A stretch of 64,000 nt of DNA from Pseudomonadota bacterium (GTDB taxonomy: Bacteria; Desulfobacterota; Syntrophorhabdia; Syntrophorhabdales; Syntrophorhabdaceae): contig JAPLKB010000020.1 in the NCBI GenBank assembly GCA_026388275.1, positions 62,001-126,000 of the forward strand. Direction: 5' to 3'. Below, one piece after another: positions 8,152-17,200 of the stretch. The position numbers were made by a program, and so were the translations under genes. Each line of letters starts with the position of its first letter. Within the stretch, counting starts at the first letter, position 1. The notes beneath the pieces are model-generated. The model was not told the origin of the DNA. It saw only the letters and a program-made list of their open reading frames with translations, and made no database searches.

Positions 8152-10005
8152 TTAAAGCTCTATTCTTGTGACAACGCCATGAAGTTTATTGGAAGGTAAA
8201 TCATGGAACTGTACGAAAGGAGGTGCAAGTTTTTTGAAAATGGAAAATAATTTCCATATGAAATGATGGGTAGCTATCTCTTCAAGTCCATAAAAAATGC
8301 TTTTCTCGTTAATATCTGCCTTTTTGAGTATTTTTTCAACATCTACTACCTCCATATACCCCATCTGAATCTCAAAATGCCGTAATCCATCGGCAAGAGC
8401 CTCCTTAAAAAAACCATTAATGCCAAAGGGTTGATCTGTTGTAACAATAGAAACAATAATATTGTCTTCATAGATGATATTATTCATAAACATAGTATGA
8501 ACAATGTAGGATGGTATTTGCTTTACACCACGGGCAAAAAAAAGAGCGGTACCCTTTATTTTATTCAGCTCCTTATATACCTGGTTGTAGCTGAAAAGGA
8601 AGGTGTCAAGTTTTAGAGGGTGAATAGTCCGGTAAAGCTTTCTCTGGCCTCCGGTGTATATCAGAATTATGCTTAAAGGGATAGCTGCAATGATAAGCGA
8701 CCAATATCCTCCGTTCGGTAATTTATAAGTATTTGAAATGAGAAAGGCCAGGTCTGCAATGGTAACAAAAAAGGCGATAAGTGTTTTAATCTTTTCTTTT
8801 CTTAAAAAGAATATCATTGTCATCATGATACCTGTTAATGTCATAGTGCCTGTTACGGCAAGGCCGTATGCTACAGCAAGTTTGTTGGACTCTTTAAACA
8901 GGAATATTATAAACAGCACCGATACCAGGAGAAACCAGTTTACAAATCCGATATAAATTTGGGATCTCATTTCTGTTGAAGTATATTCAACTTTAAACAT
9001 GGGCATTAAACGGGTATTAATCCCCTGATAAAAGATTGAAAACATGCCGCTAATGAGTGCCTGGGAAGCAATAGTTGTCGCAACAATGCTAAGAATCAGA
9101 AATGGGATATAGCATAATGTCGATTCATACATTATCATACCAAAAAGCACATTCCATGCACTGCCAGGTTGATTGATAACAAATGCCCCCTGACCGAGAT
9201 AATTCAGCAACAATGCAATAAAAACGAAGTACCATGCCCTGATAATGGGTTTGCGCCCAAGATGCCCCATATCGGCATAGAGAGCTTCACCTCCTGTTGC
9301 ACAAAGAATTACCTCTGAGAGCACAAAAAAACCTGCGAGACCATTTTCATAAAAAAACTTGAATGCATAGTATGGATTAACAGCCTTTAAAACAGATGGA
9401 GTATGAATAATAGATATGACACCGGATATACCGAGTGCTAAAAACCAGATAAACATGATAGGCCCAAAAGCACCCGCCACCTTTTCCGTTCCTTTTTTCT
9501 GAAAGATAAAGAGCAGGAGGGCAATGATGCTTGCAATGATTATCAGTGTTATTTGTTTTGTTTCTTTAAAACCAGGAACAAGAAGGATACCTTCCACAGC
9601 GCTGAGTATACTTATGGCAGGGGTAATAACTCCATCACCTACAAGAAGGGATATGCCTACAAAAGTAAGGATTGTGATAAATACAGCATTTCTGCTCTTC
9701 CTGATGTATCGCAAAAGTATGCTTCTCAGAACTATTGTACCTCCCTCACCCTTTTCGCCGAGACTCATCGCAAGCCACCCATATTCGATAGAAACAAGTA
9801 TTATTAATGTCCAGACAATAAGAGAGAGAACACCGATAACGTTATCATACGTCGGCTTCAGTAAAAGAAAAATCACTGTCAAGGTATAAATTGGGCTTGT
9901 GCCTATGTCGCCGAAAACAAGGCCAAAAGACTTTATTACGCTTTTAGTATCATGAATAATTTGGTCTTTTTTTGAAATATTTTGTGTTGCGCCGGGTGAA
10001 TTCAT
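8152..10005 (-). CDS. kup: KUP-family potassium uptake protein
   Basis: A proton-coupled, constitutive low-affinity potassium importer in the inner membrane. The family signature GLVFGDIGTSPIYTL occurs at about residues 28-42, followed by roughly twelve membrane helices (GEGGTIVLRSILLRYI; GDGVITPAISILSAVEGI; SEVILCATGGEALYADMGHL) and a hydrophilic C-terminal domain of about 160 aa. The length of 617 aa is normal. The ATG at 10005 is chosen over TTG 10047: TTGTAT-17-TAATAT (10047-10019) ends 13 bases before it and no Shine-Dalgarno is seen, giving a leader of only some six bases. I looked for a ydaO-type c-di-AMP riboswitch upstream and did not find one. Confidence 0.93.
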   Translation of the reverse strand: MNSPGATQNISKKDQIIHDTKSVIKSFGLVFGDIGTSPIYTLTVIFLLLKPTYDNVIGVLSLIVWTLIILVSIEYGWLAMSLGEKGEGGTIVLRSILLRYIRKSRNAVFITILTFVGISLLVGDGVITPAISILSAVEGILLVPGFKETKQITLIIIASIIALLLFIFQKKGTEKVAGAFGPIMFIWFLALGISGVISIIHTPSVLKAVNPYYAFKFFYENGLAGFFVLSEVILCATGGEALYADMGHLGRKPIIRAWYFVFIALLLNYLGQGAFVINQPGSAWNVLFGMIMYESTLCYIPFLILSIVATTIASQALISGMFSIFYQGINTRLMPMFKVEYTSTEMRSQIYIGFVNWFLLVSVLFIIFLFKESNKLAVAYGLAVTGTMTLTGIMMTMIFFLRKEKIKTLIAFFVTIADLAFLISNTYKLPNGGYWSLIIAAIPLSIILIYTGGQRKLYRTIHPLKLDTFLFSYNQVYKELNKIKGTALFFARGVKQIPSYIVHTMFMNNIIYEDNIIVSIVTTDQPFGINGFFKEALADGLRHFEIQMGYMEVVDVEKILKKADINEKSIFYGLEEIATHHFIWKLFSIFKKLAPPFVQFHDLPSNKLHGVVTRIEL

Positions 10006-10018
10006 CGTAAAACGTTTT

Positions 10019-10047
10019 ATATTATCTTTTATTGATGACAAATACAA
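10019..10047 (-). promoter_or_regulatory. promoter of kup
   Basis: Minus strand TTGTAT (10047-10042), a 17-bp spacer, TAATAT (10024-10019). The predicted leader before the ATG at 10005 is about six bases, with no Shine-Dalgarno. Confidence 0.4.
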
Positions 10048-10318
10048 CTTATTTTACTTCTGGCTGTTATGACAGTTGTGCCGGTAGTATGTGTTTTGAT
10101 TTTGCTTTTTATTGTGAAAATAAAAAAGCTGCTTCCCAAAAAGCTTTGTCAGTGTCCTACTCTGTTTTTTTATTTTACTTAGCTCCACCCAAAGAACCGT
10201 CATTTGCTGTTATTTTGGAATAATGGTTGCAGTAACGGCACACATTATGAGGATATTTGCATAATAATCCGAAGAATTGATAGGGTAGCTTAATGTATTA
10301 CAACAATTCACTAACATT

Positions 10319-10352
10319 TCCTACATAAACTGTCGTATATTTCCTACATACA
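10319..10352 (+). promoter_or_regulatory. tandem TCCTACA box, copy 2
   Basis: TCCTACATAAACTGTCGTAT begins at 10319 and TCCTACATACAAAT at 10342, again 23 bp apart. This is the clearest copy: seven core bases are identical in both half-sites. TATACATTGTAT follows at about 10369 as a candidate -10 region. It stands upstream of the two-gene surface-protein operon 10543-11748. Confidence 0.65.
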
Positions 10353-10425
10353 AATGAATTTAATTTGTTATACATTGTATAAGAGGATAGTATCGACTGT
10401 TTTGTTTCTGCCGTAGCTTTTGTTT

Positions 10426-10487
10426 CATGGTGACGACCTGTTAGGTGTGTTCATCAATTTTAGAAGGCAGAACAGGTCAACCGTGGC
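10426..10487 (+). promoter_or_regulatory. leader hairpin of the surface-protein operon
   Basis: GACCTGTT (10435-10442) pairs with AACAGGTC (10471-10478), and CATGGT before it can extend the stem with ACCGTG after it. This leader sits where the other two loci have a GEMM riboswitch, but the GEMM core is not recognisable here. It may be a different regulatory RNA or a decayed one. Confidence 0.35.
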
Positions 10488-10542
10488 GGCTATGAAGAAT
10501 GTTGATACAAGTGTTGGAATCAATGTTCAATGGAGGAAATAC

Positions 10543-11109
10543 ATGAAGAAAATAATTTTTGTTGGTGCACTTTTACTTATTCTTATATCGACTGGTGTTC
10601 AAGCAGCAAATCTAATTCAGAACGGAAGCTTTGAGAATTATAATGTGCTTGCCTGGAGTTACTCCAATGTTGACTGGTGGCAAGACCCCTTGGTAGCGAA
10701 GGATGGTAGTTGGTGTATTGATGTTAACAAAGATACCCCCGGTTGGATTCAACAATCCTTTGCTACTGATACTAACGCAAAATATCGTGTGGATTTCTGG
10801 CTTGCCGGTAATTACATGGGACCTCCAGAAATTAAGCACCTTGCTGTTTCGGCAGGAGATGTCTCAATACAGTATACATTTGATGTCACCGATAAATCAC
10901 AGGATAACATGGGTTGGACGGAGAAATCCTTTATTTTTACTGCCAGCAGTTCAACTACGACGCTTAGATTCGAGAGTATGGATTATTTATCTTTTGGTCC
11001 TGCTATCGATCTGGTCAGTGTTGAGGCTGTGCCTGTCCCGCCGACACTTATGCTTCTTGCTCCCGGACTCCTGGGACTTATTGGTATAAGGCGCAGGTTT
11101 GCGAAATAG
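10543..11109 (+). CDS. choice-of-anchor C protein with VPxP/PEP-CTERM-like sorting tail
   Basis: A 188-aa exported surface protein. Signal peptide at residues 1-22 (MKKIIFVGALLLILIS...VQA). The body follows the choice-of-anchor C pattern: NLIQNGSFE, the SWCIDVN segment, PGWIQQSF, VDFWLAGN, KHLAVSAG, GWTEKSFIF and FGPAIDLVSVE. It ends in VPVPPTLMLLAPGLLGLIG and a tail of basic residues, the tripartite signal (VPxP, membrane helix, Arg cluster) cut by exosortases or rhombosortase-like enzymes. The ATG at 10543 follows GGAGG; upstream in-frame starts would prefix nonsense. It is first in an operon with the next gene, 12 bases apart. No exosortase gene lies in this window. Confidence 0.85.
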   Translation: MKKIIFVGALLLILISTGVQAANLIQNGSFENYNVLAWSYSNVDWWQDPLVAKDGSWCIDVNKDTPGWIQQSFATDTNAKYRVDFWLAGNYMGPPEIKHLAVSAGDVSIQYTFDVTDKSQDNMGWTEKSFIFTASSSTTTLRFESMDYLSFGPAIDLVSVEAVPVPPTLMLLAPGLLGLIGIRRRFAK

Positions 11110-11121
11110 GGAGATGACTTT

Positions 11122-11748
11122 ATGAATAAGATGGTTTACGTTTTTGCTTTGGCAGCTTGTTTGCTTATCGCGGCCTACGGTTCAGCTTCTGCAGCGTTTC
11201 TTGGAGGCAATGATACCATTGTGCGATCATATGTCGACGGAGCAACTGGAATCACCTTTATAGATGTAAACCATCGGATAATATCAGACGGTGAGATTGA
11301 TTCCTGGTCAGTTTATGCTGTTGCGGGAAGAACGATGAGGCTGAAGATTTTCAGGGAGAACGGCGATAACTACGATCTTGTGGGCAGTAGTCCCTTTGTC
11401 ACTACAACTTTTGGTGGACAGACCTTTTCCTTTGCGACACCTATTTCAGTAAAAGTCGGAGATATCATCGGATGGTATTATACAAGCGGTTCCGCCCCTG
11501 GTACTGGAATCTACTTTGACAATTCCAGTATTTTTTACGGGAATACGCTCTGGACTACCTATCCGGGAAGTGAAATCACCGGAAGTGTTTCGAAGACAAC
11601 ATTTCTTACAGGCTACCCATATGCGAACAGGGTATACTCAATCAGCGTTGAAGGGACAACCGCAGTGCCTTTACCCGGTGCTCTTCTGCTTCTCGGCTCA
11701 GGCTTGGCCGGGCTGGCAGGTATACGAAGGAGACTCGTAAAGAAATAG
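11122..11748 (+). CDS. surface protein with VPLPGA-type sorting tail
   Basis: A 208-aa secreted protein with a signal peptide ending near residue 25 (AAYGSASAA-F). The body is beta-rich and Gly/Ser/Thr-rich, with no family that I recognise (for example SVYAVAGRTMRLKIFR, then GDIIGWYYTSG). The C-terminus is VPLPGALLLLGSGLAGLAG followed by IRRRLVKK, a textbook VPLPA-CTERM sorting signal: motif, helix, basic tail. The start follows AGGGAGATGACTTT. As the second gene of the operon begun at 10543, it shares that operon's TCCTACA box. It is likely anchored to or released from the outer envelope, and a role in matrix or attachment is inferred from its class. Confidence 0.8.
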   Translation: MNKMVYVFALAACLLIAAYGSASAAFLGGNDTIVRSYVDGATGITFIDVNHRIISDGEIDSWSVYAVAGRTMRLKIFRENGDNYDLVGSSPFVTTTFGGQTFSFATPISVKVGDIIGWYYTSGSAPGTGIYFDNSSIFYGNTLWTTYPGSEITGSVSKTTFLTGYPYANRVYSISVEGTTAVPLPGALLLLGSGLAGLAGIRRRLVKK

Positions 11749-11834
11749 TAATTAGCCGACTGTGGTGAATAACCATAGAAATTCTATGTACTGTTGTTCA
11801 TGACTGATAATCATTGAAGTATTTCCTACCTTAA

Positions 11835-11878
11835 AAATTGCCTCGCCTGAAAAAGCCGGGGCAATTTGTTTCTATTTT
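11835..11878 (+). terminator. rho-independent terminator
   Basis: AAATTGCC (11835-11842) pairs with GGCAATTT (11860-11867), with CTCGCC and its partner in the stem top, followed by a T-rich tract. It ends the 10543-11748 operon. Confidence 0.8.
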
Positions 11879-11940
11879 TAAATAAGGAAAATTACAAAAG
11901 TCAATACATTTATCAAGTATTACAAAAAGTTCTGTACTTA

Positions 11941-11974
11941 TCCTACACAACTTGTATAATATATCCTACATACA
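11941..11974 (+). promoter_or_regulatory. tandem TCCTACA box, copy 3
   Basis: TCCTACACAACTTGTATAAT begins at 11941 and TCCTACATACAAAT at 11964, with the same 23-bp spacing as the two other copies. TAATACATTGTA and, further on, TATAAT near 12015 are candidate -10 boxes ahead of the riboswitch. Confidence 0.65.
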
Positions 11975-12025
11975 AATTAGATAATACATTGTAAAACAAC
12001 ATAAGACAATGTATTATAATTCTGT

Positions 12026-12104
12026 TAAAGCTAAACCATTCGTGAGGATGGGACGGAAAACCCAAGGATCTTGAAACAGAGATTGCCAGGTTGCCAGGTG
12101 AGTT
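12026..12104 (+). ncRNA. c-di-GMP-I (GEMM) riboswitch, copy 2
   Basis: The aptamer core is clear: GCTAAACCATTCGTGAGGAT, then GGGACGGAAAACCCAAGGATC, a short second hairpin (ATCTTG ... AGAT), and the closing CCAGGTTGCCAGG. It resembles the copy at 2058 (shared GGGACGGAAAAC) and lies between the TCCTACA box and the AAGGAGG of the next gene. Edges are approximate. Confidence 0.85.
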
Positions 12105-12134
12105 TGATCAAACAAAAAAAGGAGGATGTACAGT

Positions 12135-12917
12135 ATGAAAAGCTATTTTAGAACGTCTTTATTTTTTAGTATTTGTTTTGTCATTATGGCACTTTTCCTG
12201 GCTAACCAGGCATCAGCAGAGCTGTTGTTCGACAGGGGTTTGCCCACATCTAACCTGAACAATGCTGCGGGAAATAATCGAAGCAATGTACAATGGGCTT
12301 TTGGAGCCGACCCCATGGCATCTGACCGCTGGCTTAACGGTGACGACTTTACAATTGGAGGTTCAAGAGATTACCTTGTCAGCACAATCCGTGTATGGTC
12401 CACAAGCAATACAGGCCTTTCGCTCTGGCTCGGTGAAGCTGGGAAAACTATTGCCCAATTGTCAGGTTCACCTACGATCACTCCGGTTACATATTCTGAC
12501 GGTCAAAGCTATCAGGGAAACTCCTTGAGTTTTATTCAGATTTATCAGATCGATTTTATCATTAACAAGGTTTTGAGTGGAGCGAGTACCTATCAGTTCT
12601 TCCTTGACGGACCGCTGAAAGATGTGCAAGGAGAATCTCCATATACACATGTCGTCGATGCCTTCCTCCATTCCTCCAATGCCGGATTGAGCGGTTCTAC
12701 CCAGCAAGGGGCCAATGACTCCATGCTATACGCACAAATTTTGTCCGGTGGCACAGTTGGGGAACTCGGAGCATGGGATTCTAATGGATATGGTTGGGAT
12801 AAGTCTTCCGATGTCAATGTGCAGGTGATGGGCGCCCCTGTTCCTATCCCCGGCGCATTATGGCTGTTTGGTCCCGGACTCGCCGGCTTGGCTGTGTTGA
12901 GAAGAAGGTTTATGTAG
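12135..12917 (+). CDS. surface protein with VPIPGA-type sorting tail
   Basis: A 260-aa secreted protein under riboswitch control. Signal peptide at residues 1-28 (hydrophobic TSLFFSICFVIMALFLA, cut near SAE-L). The mature part opens with LLFDRGLPTSNLNNAAGNNR and has a beta-sandwich look (STIRVWSTSNTGLSLWLGE, YQFFLDG), similar in style to PEP-CTERM proteins that have no named domain. It ends in VPIPGALWLFGPGLAGLAV and a short basic tail LRRRFM. I take the ATG at 12135, nine bases after AAGGAGG; the ATG at 12126 touches the Shine-Dalgarno. The next gene follows 47 bases later and is probably co-transcribed. Confidence 0.8.
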   Translation: MKSYFRTSLFFSICFVIMALFLANQASAELLFDRGLPTSNLNNAAGNNRSNVQWAFGADPMASDRWLNGDDFTIGGSRDYLVSTIRVWSTSNTGLSLWLGEAGKTIAQLSGSPTITPVTYSDGQSYQGNSLSFIQIYQIDFIINKVLSGASTYQFFLDGPLKDVQGESPYTHVVDAFLHSSNAGLSGSTQQGANDSMLYAQILSGGTVGELGAWDSNGYGWDKSSDVNVQVMGAPVPIPGALWLFGPGLAGLAVLRRRFM

Positions 12918-12964
12918 TAGGCTATAGCTTGATATTACGAAATACTTTTTAAAAAGGAGAGAAA

Positions 12965-13765
12965 ATGAAGAAATTTTTATTATTGGGTGTTGTTGTACTG
13001 GTTTTTTCAATGGTTGCTTCCGCAAATGCTTACAACTTTCAGGATAATTTCTCAACTCCTTGGATCGGAGACTATGCTCCTGGTTGGGACAATGAAGGAT
13101 ATCGCTGGGGAATAGAACCTGTTGCTACAATGCAACAAGTTACTGTGGCAGGTCGGAATGCAGTTAATGTGAGCGTGGTTTCAGTTAATCAAGGTTGGGA
13201 ATGGTGGGGTGTTGTTTATAATAAAAACATTAACACCAGTGCTATGGACAAGCAATACAACCCTTATATGAAAGTCAGCTATTATGATGATGGCGGGATT
13301 AACCGAGGCGGTCAACTTTATGCCGTCCCTACCACTTCATATACGCCGCAAGCCGATGACTGGACAGATGTTCAGTTTGGCAGTAGATTTAACCAAGCCG
13401 GCAGCTATTACTATCACGCCGCTGCCCCTATTAATAATCCTGCATGGACGGATACCGGGGTTGCTCGTACTGCTGGCTGGCACGACCTCAAAATCCAGTT
13501 AAGTAGTACTGACGGGATGCTTCATTTTTACATTGATGGAGCAGCGGTAGGAACTTCGGAAAGAAATGATTATACCAATCTGGACACGATCATGTTGGGT
13601 ACGATGTTTCAGGCCCCGCTAAGTAATTGGGGGGACAACAAACCCTATGCGACATTTGCCAATGTGGAAGTGGGCTCAACCTCTCCCGTCCCCATCCCCG
13701 GTGCATTATGGCTTCTTGCTCCCGGACTTGCCGGGCTTGCCGCATTTAGAAGAAGGTTTATATAA
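12965..13765 (+). CDS. surface protein, lectin-like, with VPIPGA-type sorting tail
   Basis: A 266-aa secreted protein. Signal peptide at residues 1-22 (cut after ANA). The mature part resembles a concanavalin-like jelly roll: DNFSTPW, GYRWGIEP, then GWHDLKIQLSSTDGMLHFYI followed by DGAAVGTS, which is the usual strand pair of such domains. It ends in VPIPGALWLLAPGLAGLAA with FRRRFI, nearly the same sorting tail as its neighbour. AAGGAGAG lies seven bases before the ATG. It is second in the riboswitch-led unit. It may bind a sugar polymer; that is inference from fold style only. Confidence 0.8.
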   Translation: MKKFLLLGVVVLVFSMVASANAYNFQDNFSTPWIGDYAPGWDNEGYRWGIEPVATMQQVTVAGRNAVNVSVVSVNQGWEWWGVVYNKNINTSAMDKQYNPYMKVSYYDDGGINRGGQLYAVPTTSYTPQADDWTDVQFGSRFNQAGSYYYHAAAPINNPAWTDTGVARTAGWHDLKIQLSSTDGMLHFYIDGAAVGTSERNDYTNLDTIMLGTMFQAPLSNWGDNKPYATFANVEVGSTSPVPIPGALWLLAPGLAGLAAFRRRFI

Positions 13766-13790
13766 TAAATAGTTTATATATTTGAAAAAC

Positions 13791-13828
13791 TAAAGGCAGG
13801 AGTCAGTATTATCCTGCCTTTAGTTTTT
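13791..13828 (+). terminator. rho-independent terminator
   Basis: TAAAGGCAGGA (13791-13801) pairs perfectly with TCCTGCCTTTA (13812-13822), followed by GTTTTTT. It ends the 12135-13765 unit. Confidence 0.9.
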
Positions 13829-13838
13829 TCATTAAACT

Positions 13839-13875
13839 ACGCAGGATGTCCCGCCTTGCAGGTGGGGTAATTCAA
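13839..13875 (+). repeat. 37-bp dispersed repeat, copy 1
   Basis: ACGCAGGATG at the left, GTGGGGTAATTCAA at the right. The reverse complement of 33972-34008 matches it at 33 of 37 positions. It lies just downstream of the terminator and before the end of the convergent PII-like gene. Confidence 0.55.
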
Positions 13876-13881
13876 CCTAAT

Positions 13882-14172
13882 TTATATAATGCCTTCTACC
13901 TGCAAAATAAATGTTTTTAGTCCGGCCTTAGGATGTTCCTGTTTTAATTGTTTAATCATATCAGATAATATCGGCATCATTTCATCCTCAACCACCACAG
14001 TAAGTACATAGTTTTTACCGGGCCAATAGTGTGTGCCGAGTTTCGGTTCGGTTTCCGTGCCCTCTCCATATGCCTCTTTCCATTTGGTGTAGCCCTTAAT
14101 ATTATTTTTTTTCAAAGCAGCAATAACAACTTCATCTATTGCATCGTTATATACGGTGATAATCATTTTCAT
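13882..14172 (-). CDS. PII/CutA-like small protein of the RND operon
   Basis: A 96-aa protein with the beta-alpha-beta pattern of PII-like, ferredoxin-fold trimers: MKMIITVYNDAIDEVVIAAL, GYTKW, HYWPGKNYVLTVVVEDEMM, then MIKQLKQEHPKAGLKTFIL. The uridylylation T-loop Tyr region of GlnB is not preserved (GYTKWKEAYGEGTETEPKLG instead), so nitrogen signalling is unlikely. GGAGGC precedes the ATG at 14172. It is the last gene of the tolC-adaptor-pump operon, 33 bases after the pump gene. PII-like proteins in transport operons often sense metabolites or metals and bind their transporter; that role here is inference. Confidence 0.7.
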   Translation of the reverse strand: MKMIITVYNDAIDEVVIAALKKNNIKGYTKWKEAYGEGTETEPKLGTHYWPGKNYVLTVVVEDEMMPILSDMIKQLKQEHPKAGLKTFILQVEGII

Positions 14173-14205
14173 AACAAATGCCTCCCCGGATTCAACAATC
14201 CATGA

Positions 14206-17200
14206 TTAAGCTTTATCTTTAAGCTGTTTCCTGGAAAATTTATTTTTTGATTCATCGAAAAGATCATATGCTACCGGTACCACAACAAGGGTAAGGAACA
14301 GGGAAGTCAGTAATCCGCCGATTGTAGCAAGCGCCATAGGGGACCGTGTTTCAGCGCCCTCGCCGATACCGATTGCAATGGGCATCATGCCCAATATCAT
14401 GGCAAATGTTGTCATAAGAATCGGCCGGAGTCTCACAGGACCTGCCTCCAGCAACGCATCTTTCCTTGACATGCCCCTCTCTCTGAGAACATTCGTATAA
14501 TCAACAAGTAAAATTGCATTTTTCTTTACAAGTCCCATAAGGAGAATCAGCCCGATAAAGCTGAATATATTCAAGGTTTTGCCGAATAGCAAAAGAGCGC
14601 CAAAGGCACCCACAAAAGAAAAGGGCATAGAAAGCAATACAGTAAAAGGATGGACAAAACTTTCAAACTGGGCAGCCAGCACCATGTATGCCATAACAAT
14701 ACCAAGCATCATGGCAAACATCAGGTACCCGAATGATTCTGCCATGATATCGGCCTCTCCTTTATATTTTCCTGAATATTCAGTTGTCAGTATCTTTGCA
14801 GATATATTATTAAGCTCTTCAACGGCCTGACCAAGCGGCTTCATTTCAAGATTTGCGAATATCGTAACTGCCCTTTGTCTGTCTACCCTGTTAATAACAT
14901 TTGAACCGCCTGCTTCCTGAAACATCGCAATATTTGAGAGTTGTACAAGTCGCCCGTCTTTTGCCCTGACATACAATTTTCCGATATCGTCAGGATTTTC
15001 CCTGTCTTTCTGTATCAGCCTTGCCCTCAAATCATATCTTCTTCCCTTGGTTTCATCTTTATATTTTGTAATATCCACTTCTCCGCTGATAAGAAAATTT
15101 ATTGCTTCTGCCACTGTCGCGACATCAATACCAAGATCTGCCGCTTTATCCCTATCAATAAGTACGCGTATTTCCGGTTTTCCGGTTTCAAGGGATGTAT
15201 CGGCGTCAACAATACCGGGAAGCTTGGAAAACTTACCCAGAATATCTTTTGTGTATGCTTTAAGATTTTCAAGGTCCCTGCCTCTTATGCTGTATTGAAT
15301 AGCCACCTGCCTTTGTCCTCCCCCGATCAGCGACACATCTTCTACAGAAGCCCTCAGTCCTGGTATGGCTTTAAATGCCCTCCTCATTTCTGTCTTTATC
15401 TGGTTCTGATTTTTCTTTCTCTGAGATTTTGGTTTCAGGTTTATCATCATATTGCCTTTATTTGCTTCTCTGGTTAATCCTCCACCCTGTGAATAAAGGA
15501 TTGCACTCACTTCAGAGAATTGTTTTACGATACTTTCAACACGTCTTGACATATGCTCAACTTCATCAACAGAATAGTCAACAGGCATTTGTAACCTGAT
15601 AACAAATCTGCTCTGATCTTCAGAGGGGATAAACTCTTTGCCGATAAATTTTGTAAAAAAGAGACTACCTAAAAATATGGCTATTGCAAGGATCAGAACG
15701 GTCTTCCTTCGACCCAGTGCAACAGCAAGGAGCTTTTTATATCGTTCCTCCAGTATTTTATATGCCCCTTCCAGTCTGTCGGAAATATTCCTGAAAATAT
15801 GCTTATTTACTAGTCTTGCGTACAACGAGGAGTTTGACGCAGAGACACCCTCCTTTAAGGGTGTTTGCGAATGTTTTTCGCTATGTTTTAAAAATAATGA
15901 AGCCATCATCGGTGTGAGTGTGAAGGAAATAAACCAGGAAACCATGACGGCAAATACAACGGTCATACCGAACTGAAAGAAAAATCTTCCGATTATCCCT
16001 TTCATAAATGCAACAGGGATAAATATCACAATAATTGCAAGGGTTGTTGCAGACACGGCAAGCCCTATCTCCGATGTAGCAAAGAACGATGCCTCACGGG
16101 GTGACATACCTTCTTCTATATGTCTTTGTATGTTTTCTATAACAATAATTGCATCATCGATAAGAATACCTATGGACAGGGAAAGGGCAAGCATTGACAT
16201 GTTGTTGAATGTAAAGCCGAAAGCGTTCATCAAGGCAAAGGTAGAAATTACGGATGCCGGTATGGCCAAAGCGCTGATTATAGTTGTCCTGATGTTCCGG
16301 AGAAACAGGAGAACTGCAAGAACTGCAAAAAAACCTCCATATATAAGGTGGTGCTGAACTTCGTTGATGGAACGTTTAATAAAATCCGACTGATCAAACC
16401 CGATATTCAGATTCATCCCTGCCGGCAGTGTCTTCTTTATAATTTTCAGTTCATTTTTTACCCTGTCCACAACCTCAACTGTATTGGTGCCCGACTGTTT
16501 TTGAATACCAAGATTTACGGAATTTTTACCATTAAATCGTGCAAAACTTCTTTTTTCCTCCATACCGTCTTCAGCACGTCCTACATCCTTGATCTTAACG
16601 GCTACTCCCCTGGAATAGCCCACAACAAGGTCATTAAACTGCTGTATTGTCGGAAACTCACCTTTTACCTTTACTGTGTATTCTTTCGTATTGCTCTCAA
16701 TCCTTCCACCGGGCAATTCGATATTTTCCCTCTTGAGTGCTGCCATTATATCCTGTGCAGTGATTCCGTATGATCTGAGTTTATCGTTATCAAGCCACAC
16801 CCTGGCCTGTCTGAGACGAAGACCATACATTCTTATTGCCCCGACACCGTTGATTCTCTGAAACTGTTCCTTCAATACTTCATCTGCATATGTGGAAAGT
16901 TCCCGCGGTGATTTCTCGCCGGACAAGGCAAACCACAAAACAGGCGATGCATCAGGGTCCACCTTTTCAATTACAGGTTCGTCAATGTCTGTCGGCAATT
17001 TTCTTCTTATGGCCGATACTTTTTCGCGCACATCCTGGACAGCAAGGTCAATATTCCTTTCGAGAATAAACTCCACCGATATGACAGACACGCCTTCTGT
17101 GCTTGTGGAAGTAATTGTTTTAATGCCATCGATTGTATTTACAGATTCTTCAATTTTGTCTGTGACATCTATGTCCATAATTTCAGAACTCGCCCCTTTA

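Noticed and set aside
10048-10250. ydaO (c-di-AMP) riboswitch upstream of kup
   Set aside because: I looked because kup is often so controlled, but the conserved core is not there and the promoter leaves almost no leader.
14941-15477. 178-aa plus-strand frame inside the RND permease gene
   Set aside because: Antisense shadow; the permease is unbroken on the other strand.
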